A stretch of 64,000 nucleotides of DNA from Shinella sp. H4-D48 (GTDB lineage Bacteria > Pseudomonadota > Alphaproteobacteria > Rhizobiales > Rhizobiaceae). Below are positions 45,963-54,846 of the stretch, in pieces. Location of the stretch: assembly GCF_022637395.1 (NCBI RefSeq), contig NZ_CP093339.1, positions 248,001 to 312,000 of the forward strand, given 5' to 3'. The notes beneath the pieces are model-generated. The model saw only the letters and a program-made list of their open reading frames with translations. It did no database searches and was not told the origin of the DNA. A program made the translations under genes and the position numbers. Position 1 is the first letter of the stretch; each line of letters opens with the position of its first letter.

Positions 45963-48944
45963 CTAGAAATTCACGAGGAGGTTTGCCTGGGCGGTGTGGG
46001 AGTGCAAGCCTTTGGCGAACTCGCCAGAATAGGCGAGCGTGAGCCTTGCCGATTTCGAGAGCCTGGCGGTGACGCCAGCTTTCACGACGGTGGCGTCGCG
46101 GGGTAGCGTAACGCCTTTCAGGATGAAGGGTGAGCCGCCCGCGAAGGCGAGCGTTGCCGATGGAGACAGATCGCCGGCCGCATGCCGCCAGCCAAGCGTT
46201 CCTGACAAGGTGACGGGGATGTCGTATGCTGGCAGATCCGCTGAGAAGCGCGCGCCGATGGTGGAAATGACCAGATCGCTTGAACCGCTGCCCGCCGTCA
46301 GTGCCGCAGCCCCGCCCGTCTCACCGAAGACGTCAGTATCGAGATTGACATAGGCGAGGTTGGCGAAGGGCTGGAGCCTGATACCCGACAGGTCGATATT
46401 CGATGATATCTCGGCAAAAGCCTGCAGGCTATCGCTGGCATAATCGGCTTTGACGCGGTCTTCGAAGTTGCCGAAGGCGATGGTGCGCCGGGTCGATATC
46501 TCGTTGCGGCTATAGGTAGCCCCGCCCGTGAGGTTCACGGCACCGACCGAGCCGGTAGCATAAAGGCCGACGTGATAGGTGTCGGCATCGGCCTGCTGCT
46601 GCACGGAAAGATGGCTGTAGCCGACGAGGCCGCCCAGCCGCCAGTCGTCGGCGACAGCCACATCACCTGCAAAAAGGCCGCCCGTGAACCGGCTGTCGAT
46701 GCCCCTTGCATTGCCATCGGCCGAAAAACGGTTTGTGGCAAACGCGCCAGATGTCCAGAAGGCAACGCCATTATCAGGCGTGGGACGATCGTCGGCCGAC
46801 AGGCCTGCACGATCGAGCACGGCTTCGCGGGGAAAACGGCTTTCCCAAAGCAGCTGGCTTTGCAGGGAGACGTGCACCTCGCCGTTCAACTGCGCGAAGG
46901 CGTCTGCCGCTTCGGTGACATCGAGCGGCAACACGGCGAGGAAAACCGGGTTCGAAGCCCCCAGCGCTTCGACGGCCGTTGCCGTGGTGCGGTCGTTTCC
47001 GGTTTCCGCAACGTCGGAGAAGCGCACATCGTTACGATCGAGATCGAGGTCTACCTGCTTTGCGCCGTAGACGAGAGTGGGTGAAAGAAAGGCGAAGTCG
47101 CTCGCAACGGCGTCGAAACGGCCCGTGACGCTGTCCGCCGTCAGGATCGTGTAGTGGTTCGTCAGGCCATAGGTGCCGCCGGCATTGTTCAGTCGCACCG
47201 TACCGCCGTCGATGGAAAGGGCATTGGCGGCGTCCACCCTGTCGGCACTGCCCATGCCGTTGATGTCGACATCGTAGAACGAGCCTTCGCGAAACCGCAG
47301 GTCGCCGTTCACGGTCAGCGAGGCCAGTCCCGGTCCTGGCGAAAGCACGCCGCCGGCGTTCACGGTTATGCCGCCCGCGATGCCGGTGCCGGAAAGCAGG
47401 CCGCCGTCGAAGATATCGATCGTGCCATCCACCGTGCCATGATTGACGAGCACGCCGCCGGTTATTTTGGCCGCTCCGGCGATTTCGCCGGTATTGGTGA
47501 AGGTGCCGCCACTGTTGTCGAGCCCGGCAACGACACCGTCATTAGAGGCGACGCCTGCATTGGCGACCGCACCGGTCCTGCCGCTGTTGTTGTTGGTAAA
47601 GACACCCGCGGCGGCGATATTGACGTCCGCCAGCGTCGCATTGTTGATGACCGTGCCGCCGTTGACAGATGTCGTGCCTGTCACTTCCCCGCCGCTGTTG
47701 TTGGTGAACGTGCCCGCGTCATTGCGGATGGAGGCGATCGTTCCGGCATTCGAGACGGTGCCGGAATTCCTGATGGCGCCGGCCTGCGCATTTGTGTTGT
47801 TGATGAAGGCTGCGGCTGCGGCGACATCGGCATCGGTGATGATGAAGTTGTTGGTCACCGTTCCGCCGGTGACGCTGGTCTGTCCCGTGATCCTGCCATC
47901 TGTATTGTTGGTGAAGCTTCCGGCCGTGTTGGTCAGGGAGGCGATGGTGCCGGCGTTGGACGCATTGCCGGCATTGGTGACCGCGCCCGCCGTTGCATTG
48001 CTGGAATTGGTGAAGATGCCGGCCGACCCCACGACGACCGCGTGGAGCGCTCCGTTGTTCGTTACGACGCCCCCGGCGACGGTGGTTCTGTCCGTGACCT
48101 CGCCGTCGTTATTGTTTGTAAAGGAACCGCCATCGTTTCGGATCGATGCAATGGTGCCTGCATTCGACGCGGTGCCGGCATTTCTGACATTTTCGGCGAC
48201 GCCATCGGAGTTATTGATGAAGATGGCCGCTGCGGCGACATCGGCGTCGGTGATCACGAAATTGTTGGTCACTGTTCCGCCGGTGACCTTGGACTGTCCG
48301 GTAATCCTGCCATCATTGGTGAACGTGCCGGCCGTGTTGTTCAATGCATCGAGTGTGCCGGCATTGCTGGCGGTGCCCGCATTGGTCAGCGTGCCGCCAG
48401 ATGCGCCGTTGTTGTTGGTGAAGGTGCCGCCAGAGGACACGGTAACGTCGCCGACCGTGCCATTATTGGTGAGCGCCGTCGTGTCTCTCACGGCGGCGCT
48501 GCCGAGCGCGCCGTTTACCGAGACGTTGCCCTTGTTGAGTGTCAGCTTTCCATTGAGAGTGCCGTCGATGAACAGGCTGCCGTCATTGAGTTCGACATTC
48601 GAATTCATCACGCCGTCGGCATTGATACCGAGGCTGCCGGACTGGATGGTCGTGCCGTTCCTGACGGTAAGGTTGCCGGTATCGCTGATGGTGACATCGC
48701 CGCCGTTGATATCGAGCTTTCCCACAGTGGCGTCGTTGGTAACCTGCGGTGAGCCGGTATTGACCTCGGCCGTATCGTTCTCTCCCGGCGCGGAAGGATT
48801 CCAGTTCGTCCCGGTGCTGAACTCGTTGTTCGTGTTGCCGGACCAGACCGACTGGGCGAGGGAAGGCGTGACCAGGGTGACGGATGCCAGGGCCGTGAAC
48901 AAGCCGATACGTCGGGAATAGGCCGAGAGCGGTTGATGTTTCAT
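45963..48944 (-). CDS. Autotransporter with repeat-rich passenger and C-terminal beta-barrel
   Basis: The 993-residue protein has a signal peptide (basic RRI, hydrophobic to about residue 30, cleavage after SLA). The Asn/Gly/Thr-rich passenger (about 35-650) is predicted to form a beta-helix and contains four to five units of about 69 residues. The linker reads LSGTGIAGGITVNAGGVLSPGPG (about 535-560), typical of autotransporter passengers. The last 270 or so residues form the translocator barrel, ending in Phe (LLVNF). The passenger would be displayed on or shed from the cell surface, perhaps in adhesion. ATG 48944 is chosen because the signal peptide begins there. Confidence 0.9.
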   Translation of the reverse strand: MKHQPLSAYSRRIGLFTALASVTLVTPSLAQSVWSGNTNNEFSTGTNWNPSAPGENDTAEVNTGSPQVTNDATVGKLDINGGDVTISDTGNLTVRNGTTIQSGSLGINADGVMNSNVELNDGSLFIDGTLNGKLTLNKGNVSVNGALGSAAVRDTTALTNNGTVGDVTVSSGGTFTNNNGASGGTLTNAGTASNAGTLDALNNTAGTFTNDGRITGQSKVTGGTVTNNFVITDADVAAAAIFINNSDGVAENVRNAGTASNAGTIASIRNDGGSFTNNNDGEVTDRTTVAGGVVTNNGALHAVVVGSAGIFTNSSNATAGAVTNAGNASNAGTIASLTNTAGSFTNNTDGRITGQTSVTGGTVTNNFIITDADVAAAAAFINNTNAQAGAIRNSGTVSNAGTIASIRNDAGTFTNNSGGEVTGTTSVNGGTVINNATLADVNIAAAGVFTNNNSGRTGAVANAGVASNDGVVAGLDNSGGTFTNTGEIAGAAKITGGVLVNHGTVDGTIDIFDGGLLSGTGIAGGITVNAGGVLSPGPGLASLTVNGDLRFREGSFYDVDINGMGSADRVDAANALSIDGGTVRLNNAGGTYGLTNHYTILTADSVTGRFDAVASDFAFLSPTLVYGAKQVDLDLDRNDVRFSDVAETGNDRTTATAVEALGASNPVFLAVLPLDVTEAADAFAQLNGEVHVSLQSQLLWESRFPREAVLDRAGLSADDRPTPDNGVAFWTSGAFATNRFSADGNARGIDSRFTGGLFAGDVAVADDWRLGGLVGYSHLSVQQQADADTYHVGLYATGSVGAVNLTGGATYSRNEISTRRTIAFGNFEDRVKADYASDSLQAFAEISSNIDLSGIRLQPFANLAYVNLDTDVFGETGGAAALTAGSGSSDLVISTIGARFSADLPAYDIPVTLSGTLGWRHAAGDLSPSATLAFAGGSPFILKGVTLPRDATVVKAGVTARLSKSARLTLAYSGEFAKGLHSHTAQANLLVNF
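47565..48386 (-). repeat. Four tandem 67-69-residue repeats in the autotransporter passenger
   Basis: Units start at residues 187, 254, 323 and 392, and a decayed fifth starts at 461. Each opens with NAG-x2-SNAGT and continues with FTNN and GG-x-VTNN segments. Units 1 and 3 share an ITDADVAAAA stretch, and units 2 and 4 share SIRND and an EVT segment. The present array therefore looks like duplication of a two-unit block of about 136 residues. Confidence 0.8.
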
Positions 48945-49105
48945 GGGGCCGCCGATGCTTATAACCCCGCCATCCATCGGCGGGCAGATAACAATCCCTA
49001 AGCAATCATGGTTAACGAGCCGTAAAATTCATGGGCGGGAGGGGCCAACGGACATGCCTATCCTTTGCCTCAGGACGTGTGCGAAAGCACCCTTTCGATG
49101 GTTTC

Positions 49106-49849
49106 GCAGATCGACAGGAGATCGTTGTCGCCATTACGCGCGGCATGCTCTTGGGCGGCTTCCCGCGCGAGGCCAACTCACGGGTGGATATTGGTGGCGT
49201 CGCAACATTTTTCCGCATGCCGGATGTGATTGCGGTGGCGCTCGGCGGTGGTACGGTAATCGATCCCGAGACGCGAAAGATCGGGCCCACCAGCGTCGGT
49301 TACCGCATTTCCGAAAAGGCGCGCGTGCGGGGCGGCGATACGCTGACCCTCACGGACATCGCCGTGCGCATGAAACGCATGGAATTCGGCAATCCGGCCC
49401 TGGTCGCAGATGTGCCCGACGACCTTGCCGGGCATGTCGAAGCGTGGATCCAGAGCCGCCTCGCCGATCTCGTCGACCGCATGAAGACGAGCGCGGCCGA
49501 TATTCCCGTCATCGCCGTCGGCGGGGGTGCCGCGCTGGTGCCGGACAGCCTGCCGGGCGTCAATCGGATCATCAAGGTCGAGCACGCTGGCGTGGCCAAT
49601 GCCATCGGTGCCGCGATGGCGCAGGTGAGCGGCGAGTGCGATCAGGTGTTCTACGGGGTGTCCCGCGAGGAGGCCATCAACGAGGCCCGTGTAATCGCGG
49701 ACGCCCGTGCCGCGACGGCGGGCGCCAATCCTGAAAGCATCGAGCTGCTCGATGTCGAGGATGTGCCGTTGTCCTATATTCCGGGCAATCCGCTGCGGGT
49801 CCGCGTGAAGGTTGTCGGCGATCTGGCTCTATCCGGTTCGCGCGCCTGA
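49106..49849 (+). pseudogene. Truncated hydantoinase/oxoprolinase family gene (C-terminal part only)
   Basis: About 245 residues match the C-terminal half of HyuA-like hydantoinase/oxoprolinase proteins: GGFPREANSRVDIGGVATFF, MPDVIAVALGGGTVID and VIAVGGGAALVPDSLPGV. Intact relatives run to 500 residues or more, and the preceding DIGGTTTD nucleotide-binding motif is missing; in its place stands EIVVAITRGML. No signal peptide, ribosome-binding site or N-terminal half lies upstream. The frame is open to the stop, so the loss is recent or the remnant is still translated from an internal start (a GTG or ATG near 49031-49145). Confidence 0.75.
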
Positions 49850-49925
49850 GGGCGACGATAGTGGCTGTTGCGTGCGGGCGGATCGATGTAGATATGGCCC
49901 GATTCCCACGTAGTTCCGCAGGTCC

Positions 49926-50606
49926 ATGGAAACGTCGCTTTATCTGCCGGTCAAAGGCTTTCTTGAAAAGGCAGGTTATACCGTCAAAGGTGAGATCGGG
50001 GGATGCGATCTCGTTGGCCTGAGCGAGAGCGATCCGCCGGTGGTCGTGATCTGCGAGCTGAAGCTGAGTTTCAATCTGGAGCTCATCCTCCAGGCCGTCG
50101 ATCGCGCGGCCGCGGCGGACGAGGTCTGGATCGCGGCGCGGGTCTCGGCCAAGGGCAGGGGCCGCGAGGCGGACAAGCGTTACCGTGATCTCTGCCGCAG
50201 GTTGGGCATCGGTATGCTCGGCCTTTCCGACACCGGTGAGGTCAGCATCATCGTCGGCTCCGTGTCGCCGATGCCGCGAACCAATCCGAAGCGTCGCTCC
50301 AGGCTCATGCGCGAACACCAGAAGCGGCGCGGCGATCCGGTCCTGGGCGGAAGCACACGCACGCCGCTGATGACGGCTTACCGGCAGCAGGCCCTCGATT
50401 GCGCTACGGCCCTGGCATCAGGCCCGATGCGGGTGCGCGACGTCAGGGTGAGCACGCCGGATGCCGGAAAGATCCTGCTTTCGAACGTTTATGGCTGGTT
50501 CGAACGGCTGGACCGCGGCGTTTACGGCCTCACGGATGCGGGCCGGGAGGCCCTGCAGCGGTGGCCGCGGGACGGCATGTCTGCAACGACCGACATTCTC
50601 ACCTGA
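49926..50606 (+). CDS. DUF2161 family PD-(D/E)XK nuclease-fold protein
   Basis: The 226-residue protein opens METSLYLPVKGFLEKAGYTV and carries a PD-(D/E)XK-like core: Asp in GGCDLVGL and Glu-x-Lys in VVVICELKLSFN. A winged-helix-like C-terminal part follows (SNVYGWFERLDRGVYGLTDAG). DUF2161 is annotated as a putative phosphodiesterase; its biological role is not known. It has its own start 76 bases after the hydantoinase remnant and no obvious partner. Confidence 0.85.
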   Translation: METSLYLPVKGFLEKAGYTVKGEIGGCDLVGLSESDPPVVVICELKLSFNLELILQAVDRAAAADEVWIAARVSAKGRGREADKRYRDLCRRLGIGMLGLSDTGEVSIIVGSVSPMPRTNPKRRSRLMREHQKRRGDPVLGGSTRTPLMTAYRQQALDCATALASGPMRVRDVRVSTPDAGKILLSNVYGWFERLDRGVYGLTDAGREALQRWPRDGMSATTDILT

Positions 50607-50627
50607 TCTGCTGGAGAGCGCCCCGCG

Positions 50628-51539
50628 CTAGGACGCATTGAGCGAACCGAGGCCGAGAAGCCAGTCGCGCACGCCCGCGGCCTTCGGCGTCAGGGGGCGT
50701 CCCTTGCGGTAGACGAGGAAAAAATCGTTTGTGGTGGTCTGGGCTTCCTTCAGCGGGCGCACCAGAGCGCCGCTGGCGACAAGGTCGCCGACGGAATGCT
50801 GCCAGCCGAGACCGATCCCCGCTCCCGACAGCACGGCATGAACCACCAGGATATAGTTGTTGAATGTCGAGACGCCGCCGGGCAGCGTGTAGCTCAGGCC
50901 GTAATGGGCAAGGAAATCCCGCCACGTCGCGCCTTCGTGATAGTGACTGTCGAGATGCAGGAGATTATGGGCCGGCAGATCCGCAAGGGATGACAGCGGC
51001 CCGTGCTTCTCGAGATAGCCGGGACTGCAGACCGGAAACATCGTTTCCGCCGTAAAGGGCAGGACCTCGTAGCCCTGCCAATCCACCCGTCCGTTGGTGA
51101 TCGCCATCGACACGCCATCTGCCGGAAGATCGAGTTTCTTGTCGGAATTGTAGAGCTGCATCTCGATGCGCGCATCGTGGCTGGGATAGGTCGATATCCG
51201 CGGCAGCAGCCAGTAGGTGCCCACGGTGATCGAGGCATAGACCTTGATATCGGATGCCGCCGTCGAATGGATCTCGATCGCCGTGCGCTCGATCTGGTCG
51301 AGCCCGCTTTCCACCGAGCGAAAGAGTTTTTCACCGTCGTCCGTCAGCTGCAACTGGCGATGTTTGCGGTGAAAGAGCGACGCTCCCAGTCCCGTTTCGA
51401 GTTGCCGTATCGCATGGCTGATGGCCGCCGGCGTGACGTTCAGTTCCTCGGAGGCCTTCGTGAAACTTTGCAGCCGAGCGGCCGCGTCGAACACGTAGAG
51501 CAGGTTCCCCGAAGGGATGAAGCGACGCATGTCTCGCAT
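50628..51539 (-). CDS. LysR family transcriptional regulator, GcvA-like
   Basis: The 303-residue regulator has an N-terminal winged HTH (LLYVFDAAARLQSFTKASEE, then LNVTPAAISHAIRQLE) and a C-terminal periplasmic-binding-like effector domain; LPAHNLLHLDSHYHEGATW is typical of GcvA-type members. It diverges from the ABC-importer operon at 51661 and very probably activates it in the presence of the imported compound. An inverted repeat lies between them. Confidence 0.92.
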   Translation of the reverse strand: MRDMRRFIPSGNLLYVFDAAARLQSFTKASEELNVTPAAISHAIRQLETGLGASLFHRKHRQLQLTDDGEKLFRSVESGLDQIERTAIEIHSTAASDIKVYASITVGTYWLLPRISTYPSHDARIEMQLYNSDKKLDLPADGVSMAITNGRVDWQGYEVLPFTAETMFPVCSPGYLEKHGPLSSLADLPAHNLLHLDSHYHEGATWRDFLAHYGLSYTLPGGVSTFNNYILVVHAVLSGAGIGLGWQHSVGDLVASGALVRPLKEAQTTTNDFFLVYRKGRPLTPKAAGVRDWLLGLGSLNAS

Positions 51540-51570
51540 GAGCTGTATTCATCCAAATGTGAGTTTTTTT

Positions 51571-51601
51571 GCTAGTCACAGCCGGTCTTCTTTGAACTAG
51601 C
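51571..51601. promoter_or_regulatory. Candidate LysR binding site
   Basis: GCTAGT (51571-51576) and ACTAGC (51596-51601) are perfect inverted arms 19 bases apart in the 121-base divergent gap. Arms of this kind resemble the dyads bound by LysR tetramers. It lies 60-90 bases before the ATPase start, a suitable place for activation. Confidence 0.4.
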
Positions 51602-51660
51602 TCTATTCGACAGTCAAATCCTGTTTGCAGGATGCCCAGCTGGCCGGGAGAGGTTTGAGG

Positions 51661-52422
51661 ATGGAGATGCTTCACGCGGACGGCATTCGCAAGACTTTCG
51701 GCAATCTCGAAGTCCTGCGCGGCGTCAGCCTGACAGCCAACAAGGGCGATGTGATTTCGCTGATCGGCGGAAGCGGGTCGGGCAAGTCGACCTTCCTTCG
51801 CTGTCTAAACTGTCTGGAGCATCCGACCGGTGGCGAGATCCGGGTCCAGGGCGAGGCGATCGCCTTCAAGCCCGACGGCCACGGCAACAGGGAGCCGGCG
51901 TCAAAGGCGCAGATGCGCCGTATCCGCGCGCGGCTGGCCATGGTCTTCCAGAGCTTCAACCTGTGGAGCCACATGACCCTCCTCGAAAACGTCATCGAGG
52001 CGCCCGTTCACGTGCTGGGTGTGGATCGAAAGCAGGCAATTGATGAGGGATTGCGGCTGCTCGAACGCGTCGGCCTCTACGACAAGCGCGATGTCTATCC
52101 GGCCTTTCTCTCGGGCGGCCAGCAGCAGCGCGGCGCCATCGCCCGCGCGCTGGCGGTGCAGCCGCTCGCCATGCTGTTCGACGAGCCGACCTCGGCGCTC
52201 GATCCTGAACTCGTCGGCGAGGTTCTGAAGGTCATCCGCGCGCTTGCCGAGGAAGGCAGGACGATGATCCTCGTCACCCATGAGATGTCCTTCGCGCGCG
52301 ACGTTTCCAACCAGGTCCTGTTCCTGCACGGCGGCCTCGTCGAGGAAACCGGAGCGCCGGCAGAGGTCTTCGGCAATCCAAAATCCGAGCGCCTTGCGCG
52401 GTTTCTGGGAAGCTTTCACTAA
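51661..52422 (+). CDS. Polar amino acid-type ABC importer ATPase, HisP/GlnQ family
   Basis: The 253-residue ATPase has Walker A GGSGSGKST (about residues 37-45), Q-loop AMVFQSFNLWSHMT, signature LSGGQQQRGAIARAL, Walker B AMLFDEPTSALD and the switch His in VTHEMSFARD. The residues between Walker A and the Q-loop contain the extended loop typical of HisP. ATG 51661 follows GAGAGGTTTGAGG. It is the first gene of the LysR-linked operon. Confidence 0.93.
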   Translation: MEMLHADGIRKTFGNLEVLRGVSLTANKGDVISLIGGSGSGKSTFLRCLNCLEHPTGGEIRVQGEAIAFKPDGHGNREPASKAQMRRIRARLAMVFQSFNLWSHMTLLENVIEAPVHVLGVDRKQAIDEGLRLLERVGLYDKRDVYPAFLSGGQQQRGAIARALAVQPLAMLFDEPTSALDPELVGEVLKVIRALAEEGRTMILVTHEMSFARDVSNQVLFLHGGLVEETGAPAEVFGNPKSERLARFLGSFH

Positions 52423-52442
52423 AAATCCAAAAGGGGAATGAC

Positions 52443-53222
52443 ATGAAAAAATACATGCTTGGAATGATGGCCGGCGCCCTGCTCGCCATGGGTGGTACGG
52501 CGCACGCCGAAAAGACGCGCGTCGGCTTTGCGCCGGAAGCCTATCCGCCCTTCTGGGTGGCGGATGCGAACGGTAACTGGACGGGCTGGGAAGTCGAGAT
52601 CATCGATGCCGTCTGTGCCGAGGCCAAGCTCGATTGCGAGCGCGTACCGGTCGCCTGGGAGGGCATCATTCCCGCGCTGCTGGGCGGCAAGATCGACATG
52701 ATCATGAACTCGATGCGCATCAACGACGAGCGCCGCAAGGTCATCGATTTCTCCAACAAGTACTACGAGGTCCCGACCGTCGTTGTCGCGGCCAAGTCCG
52801 CCACCGTCGACACGACGCCCGAGAGCATGGACGGCAAGATCATCGGTGTGCAGGTCTCGACGGGCCAGCAGGCCTACGCCGAAAAGAACTTTGCGGCGAA
52901 CGCGTCCGAAATCCGTGGCTACAATACGCAGGACGAGGTCTATCAGGACCTCGCCGCCGGCCGCATCGATGTTGCGATCGACGGCGTGGTCGCCATGAAC
53001 GAGTTCCTCAAGTCGGCGTCCGGTACCGAGTGCTGCGAATCCAAGGGTGTGCTCAAGCGCGATCCCTCGACGCTCGGAGAGGGTTATGGCGTCGGCCTGC
53101 GCAAAGGCGACGATGCGCTGAAGGCGAAGATCAACGACGCCATCGCCGCCATTCGCAAGAACGGCACCTATGATGCCATCACCAATAAATACTTCGACTT
53201 CGACATCTACGGCGGCGACTGA
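52443..53222 (+). CDS. Polar amino acid-type ABC importer binding protein, HisJ/ArgT family
   Basis: The 259-residue periplasmic protein has a signal peptide (YMLGMMAGALLAMGGTAHA). Family landmarks are RVGFAPEAYPPFW at the start, CERVPVAWEGIIPALLGGKI and MNSMRINDERRKVIDFSNKY. The Arg-Lys-Val sequence belongs to the ligand alpha-carboxylate region. The ligand may be an amino acid, opine or hydroxy amino acid; the oxidases and aldolase downstream favour a compound that yields hydroxy- or oxo-acids. Confidence 0.93.
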   Translation: MKKYMLGMMAGALLAMGGTAHAEKTRVGFAPEAYPPFWVADANGNWTGWEVEIIDAVCAEAKLDCERVPVAWEGIIPALLGGKIDMIMNSMRINDERRKVIDFSNKYYEVPTVVVAAKSATVDTTPESMDGKIIGVQVSTGQQAYAEKNFAANASEIRGYNTQDEVYQDLAAGRIDVAIDGVVAMNEFLKSASGTECCESKGVLKRDPSTLGEGYGVGLRKGDDALKAKINDAIAAIRKNGTYDAITNKYFDFDIYGGD

Positions 53223-53287
53223 GGCTCAGGCCAGGTTTGCGTTTGCACTGAAGATGCTGGAGAACGACGATTAAAGAACTGTTCGAC

Positions 53288-54007
53288 ATGATCTGGTCTC
53301 CCGCCGCCGGCAGCATCGCGCTGTTGACGACGGGAGGGTGGGGAAGCGCCATGCTCGTCGGCCTGGCGCGCTCCCTCACCATCGCGCTTGGCGCCTTTGG
53401 CCTCGGGCTGGTGATCGGCGTGGCCGGTGCGCTGGGCAAGCTTTCCGGCGGCGCCGTGATGCGCCAGGCCCTCGACCTCTACACGACGATCGTCCGCTCT
53501 GTGCCCGAACTGGTGCTGATCCTCATCGTCTATTTCGCCGGGGCCGATCTCATCAACGGCATCCTCACGGCCCTCGGCCAGGCGAAGATCGACTTCAACG
53601 GCGCGATTGCCGGCATTGTCGTGCTGGGCGTTGTCCAGGGCGCCTATTCCACCGAGGTTATCCGCGGCGCCATACTTTCGGTTCCGCGCGGCCAGATCGA
53701 GGCTGCGCAGGCCTATGGCATGTCGTCCTGGCTGACGCTTCGCCGTATCACGCTTCCCGCCATGCTGCCCTTCGCGCTGCCGGGACTTTCCAACCTCTGG
53801 CTGATCGCGATGAAGGACACGGCGCTGCTCGCCGTGCTCGGCTTTGGCGAACTGACGCAGGCAACCCGTCAGGCGGCGGGCACCACCAAGGCCTATTTCA
53901 CGTTCTTCTTCGCGGCCGGGTGCATGTATCTGCTCGCCACAATGATCTCCAATCTGCTCTCACGTCGGCTCGAAGCCCGCGCGTCCAGGGGAATGGCCCA
54001 TGTCTAG
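53288..54007 (+). CDS. Polar amino acid-type ABC importer permease, HisQ type
   Basis: The 239-residue inner-membrane permease has five or six helices and the motif GAILSVPRGQIEAAQAYGMS (EAA loop). The first ATG (53288) lacks a ribosome-binding site. GGAG at 53259-53262 is ideally spaced for an in-frame ATT at 53270, which would add IKELFD, a sequence of the kind that often begins such permeases. The last 8 bases overlap the next permease gene. Confidence 0.9.
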   Translation: MIWSPAAGSIALLTTGGWGSAMLVGLARSLTIALGAFGLGLVIGVAGALGKLSGGAVMRQALDLYTTIVRSVPELVLILIVYFAGADLINGILTALGQAKIDFNGAIAGIVVLGVVQGAYSTEVIRGAILSVPRGQIEAAQAYGMSSWLTLRRITLPAMLPFALPGLSNLWLIAMKDTALLAVLGFGELTQATRQAAGTTKAYFTFFFAAGCMYLLATMISNLLSRRLEARASRGMAHV

Positions 54008-54830
54008 CCCGCCGGATGCGATCGTCCGTGAAGCGACGGCACGCGGCGGGCGACGGTGGCTGGATGCCGGGACGCTGACGCCCGTCATCGCCGCCCTTCT
54101 CTTCGGCGCCTATGCTGCGCTTCAGATGCGCTGGGACTGGCTCGGTACCTATTATCCGCTGCTGCTGCGCGGTCTGGGCATGACGGTGCTTCTGGTGGTC
54201 GTCACCAGTTCGCTCGGCATGCTGCTGGCGATCCCCATCGGTCTGGTCCAGGTCGTCGGCCCTAAATGGCTTGCACTGCCGGCGCGCGCCTTCTGCACCG
54301 TCATTCGCGGAACGCCGCTGCTGCTTCAGCTCTGGCTGCTCTATTACGGTCTCGGTTCGCTGTTTCCGCAGTTTCCCTGGATCCGTGATTCCGTGCTTTG
54401 GCCCATTCTGCGGCAGGCGTGGCCCTACGCGTTCCTCGGTCTCACCCTGTCCTATGCCGCCTATGAGGGCGAAGTCTTCCGCGGCGCCTTCAAGGGCGTG
54501 CCGAAAGGCCAGCTCGATGCGGCCAGGGCTTATGGCATGTCCGGTTTCCTGATGTTTCGGCGCATCTGGTTGCCGCAGGCCTTCAAGCGGGCGATGCCGA
54601 CGCTTGCCGGTGAAACGATCCTCCAACTCAAGGCGACCCCGCTGGTGGCGACGATCACGGTCATCGACGTCTATTCGGTGGCAGCCCAGGTGCGCCAGCA
54701 GACATACCTGACCTACGAGCCTCTTCTTCTCATTTCCGCCATCTACATTCTCATGGCGGTGGTGATCACCAAAGTCTTTGCCCGCCTTTCCGGGCAGGGC
54801 CACGACGACACCGCCTTCCGCAAATCCTGA
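54000..54830 (+). CDS. Polar amino acid-type ABC importer permease, HisM type
   Basis: The 276-residue second permease has an N-terminal hydrophilic stretch of about 25 residues, then helices beginning at LTPVIAALLFGAYAALQM. The EAA-like loop reads GAFKGVPKGQLDAARAYGMS. RGTPLLLQLWLLYYGLG is the conserved HisM/HisQ segment. It is coupled to the first permease by an 8-base overlap and completes the importer. Confidence 0.92.
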   Translation: MSSPPDAIVREATARGGRRWLDAGTLTPVIAALLFGAYAALQMRWDWLGTYYPLLLRGLGMTVLLVVVTSSLGMLLAIPIGLVQVVGPKWLALPARAFCTVIRGTPLLLQLWLLYYGLGSLFPQFPWIRDSVLWPILRQAWPYAFLGLTLSYAAYEGEVFRGAFKGVPKGQLDAARAYGMSGFLMFRRIWLPQAFKRAMPTLAGETILQLKATPLVATITVIDVYSVAAQVRQQTYLTYEPLLLISAIYILMAVVITKVFARLSGQGHDDTAFRKS

Positions 54831-54846
54831 TTTCAAAGAGCATCCG

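Noticed and set aside
47565-48386. Periodic repeats that could be read as a CRISPR-like array
   Set aside because: The period is about 205 bp, the units are imperfect, and they lie in frame within an autotransporter passenger. There are no short identical repeats with unique spacers and no cas genes.
47154-48921. Two long plus-strand open frames opposite the autotransporter
   Set aside because: Their repetitive Ala/Val/Pro and Gly/Asp/Ala compositions are the complement of the autotransporter repeats. The minus strand has a signal peptide, linker and barrel, so it is the real gene.
49031-49849. Complete hydantoinase subunit gene
   Set aside because: Homology covers only the C-terminal half; the nucleotide-binding N-terminal domain is missing and no credible start site precedes it.
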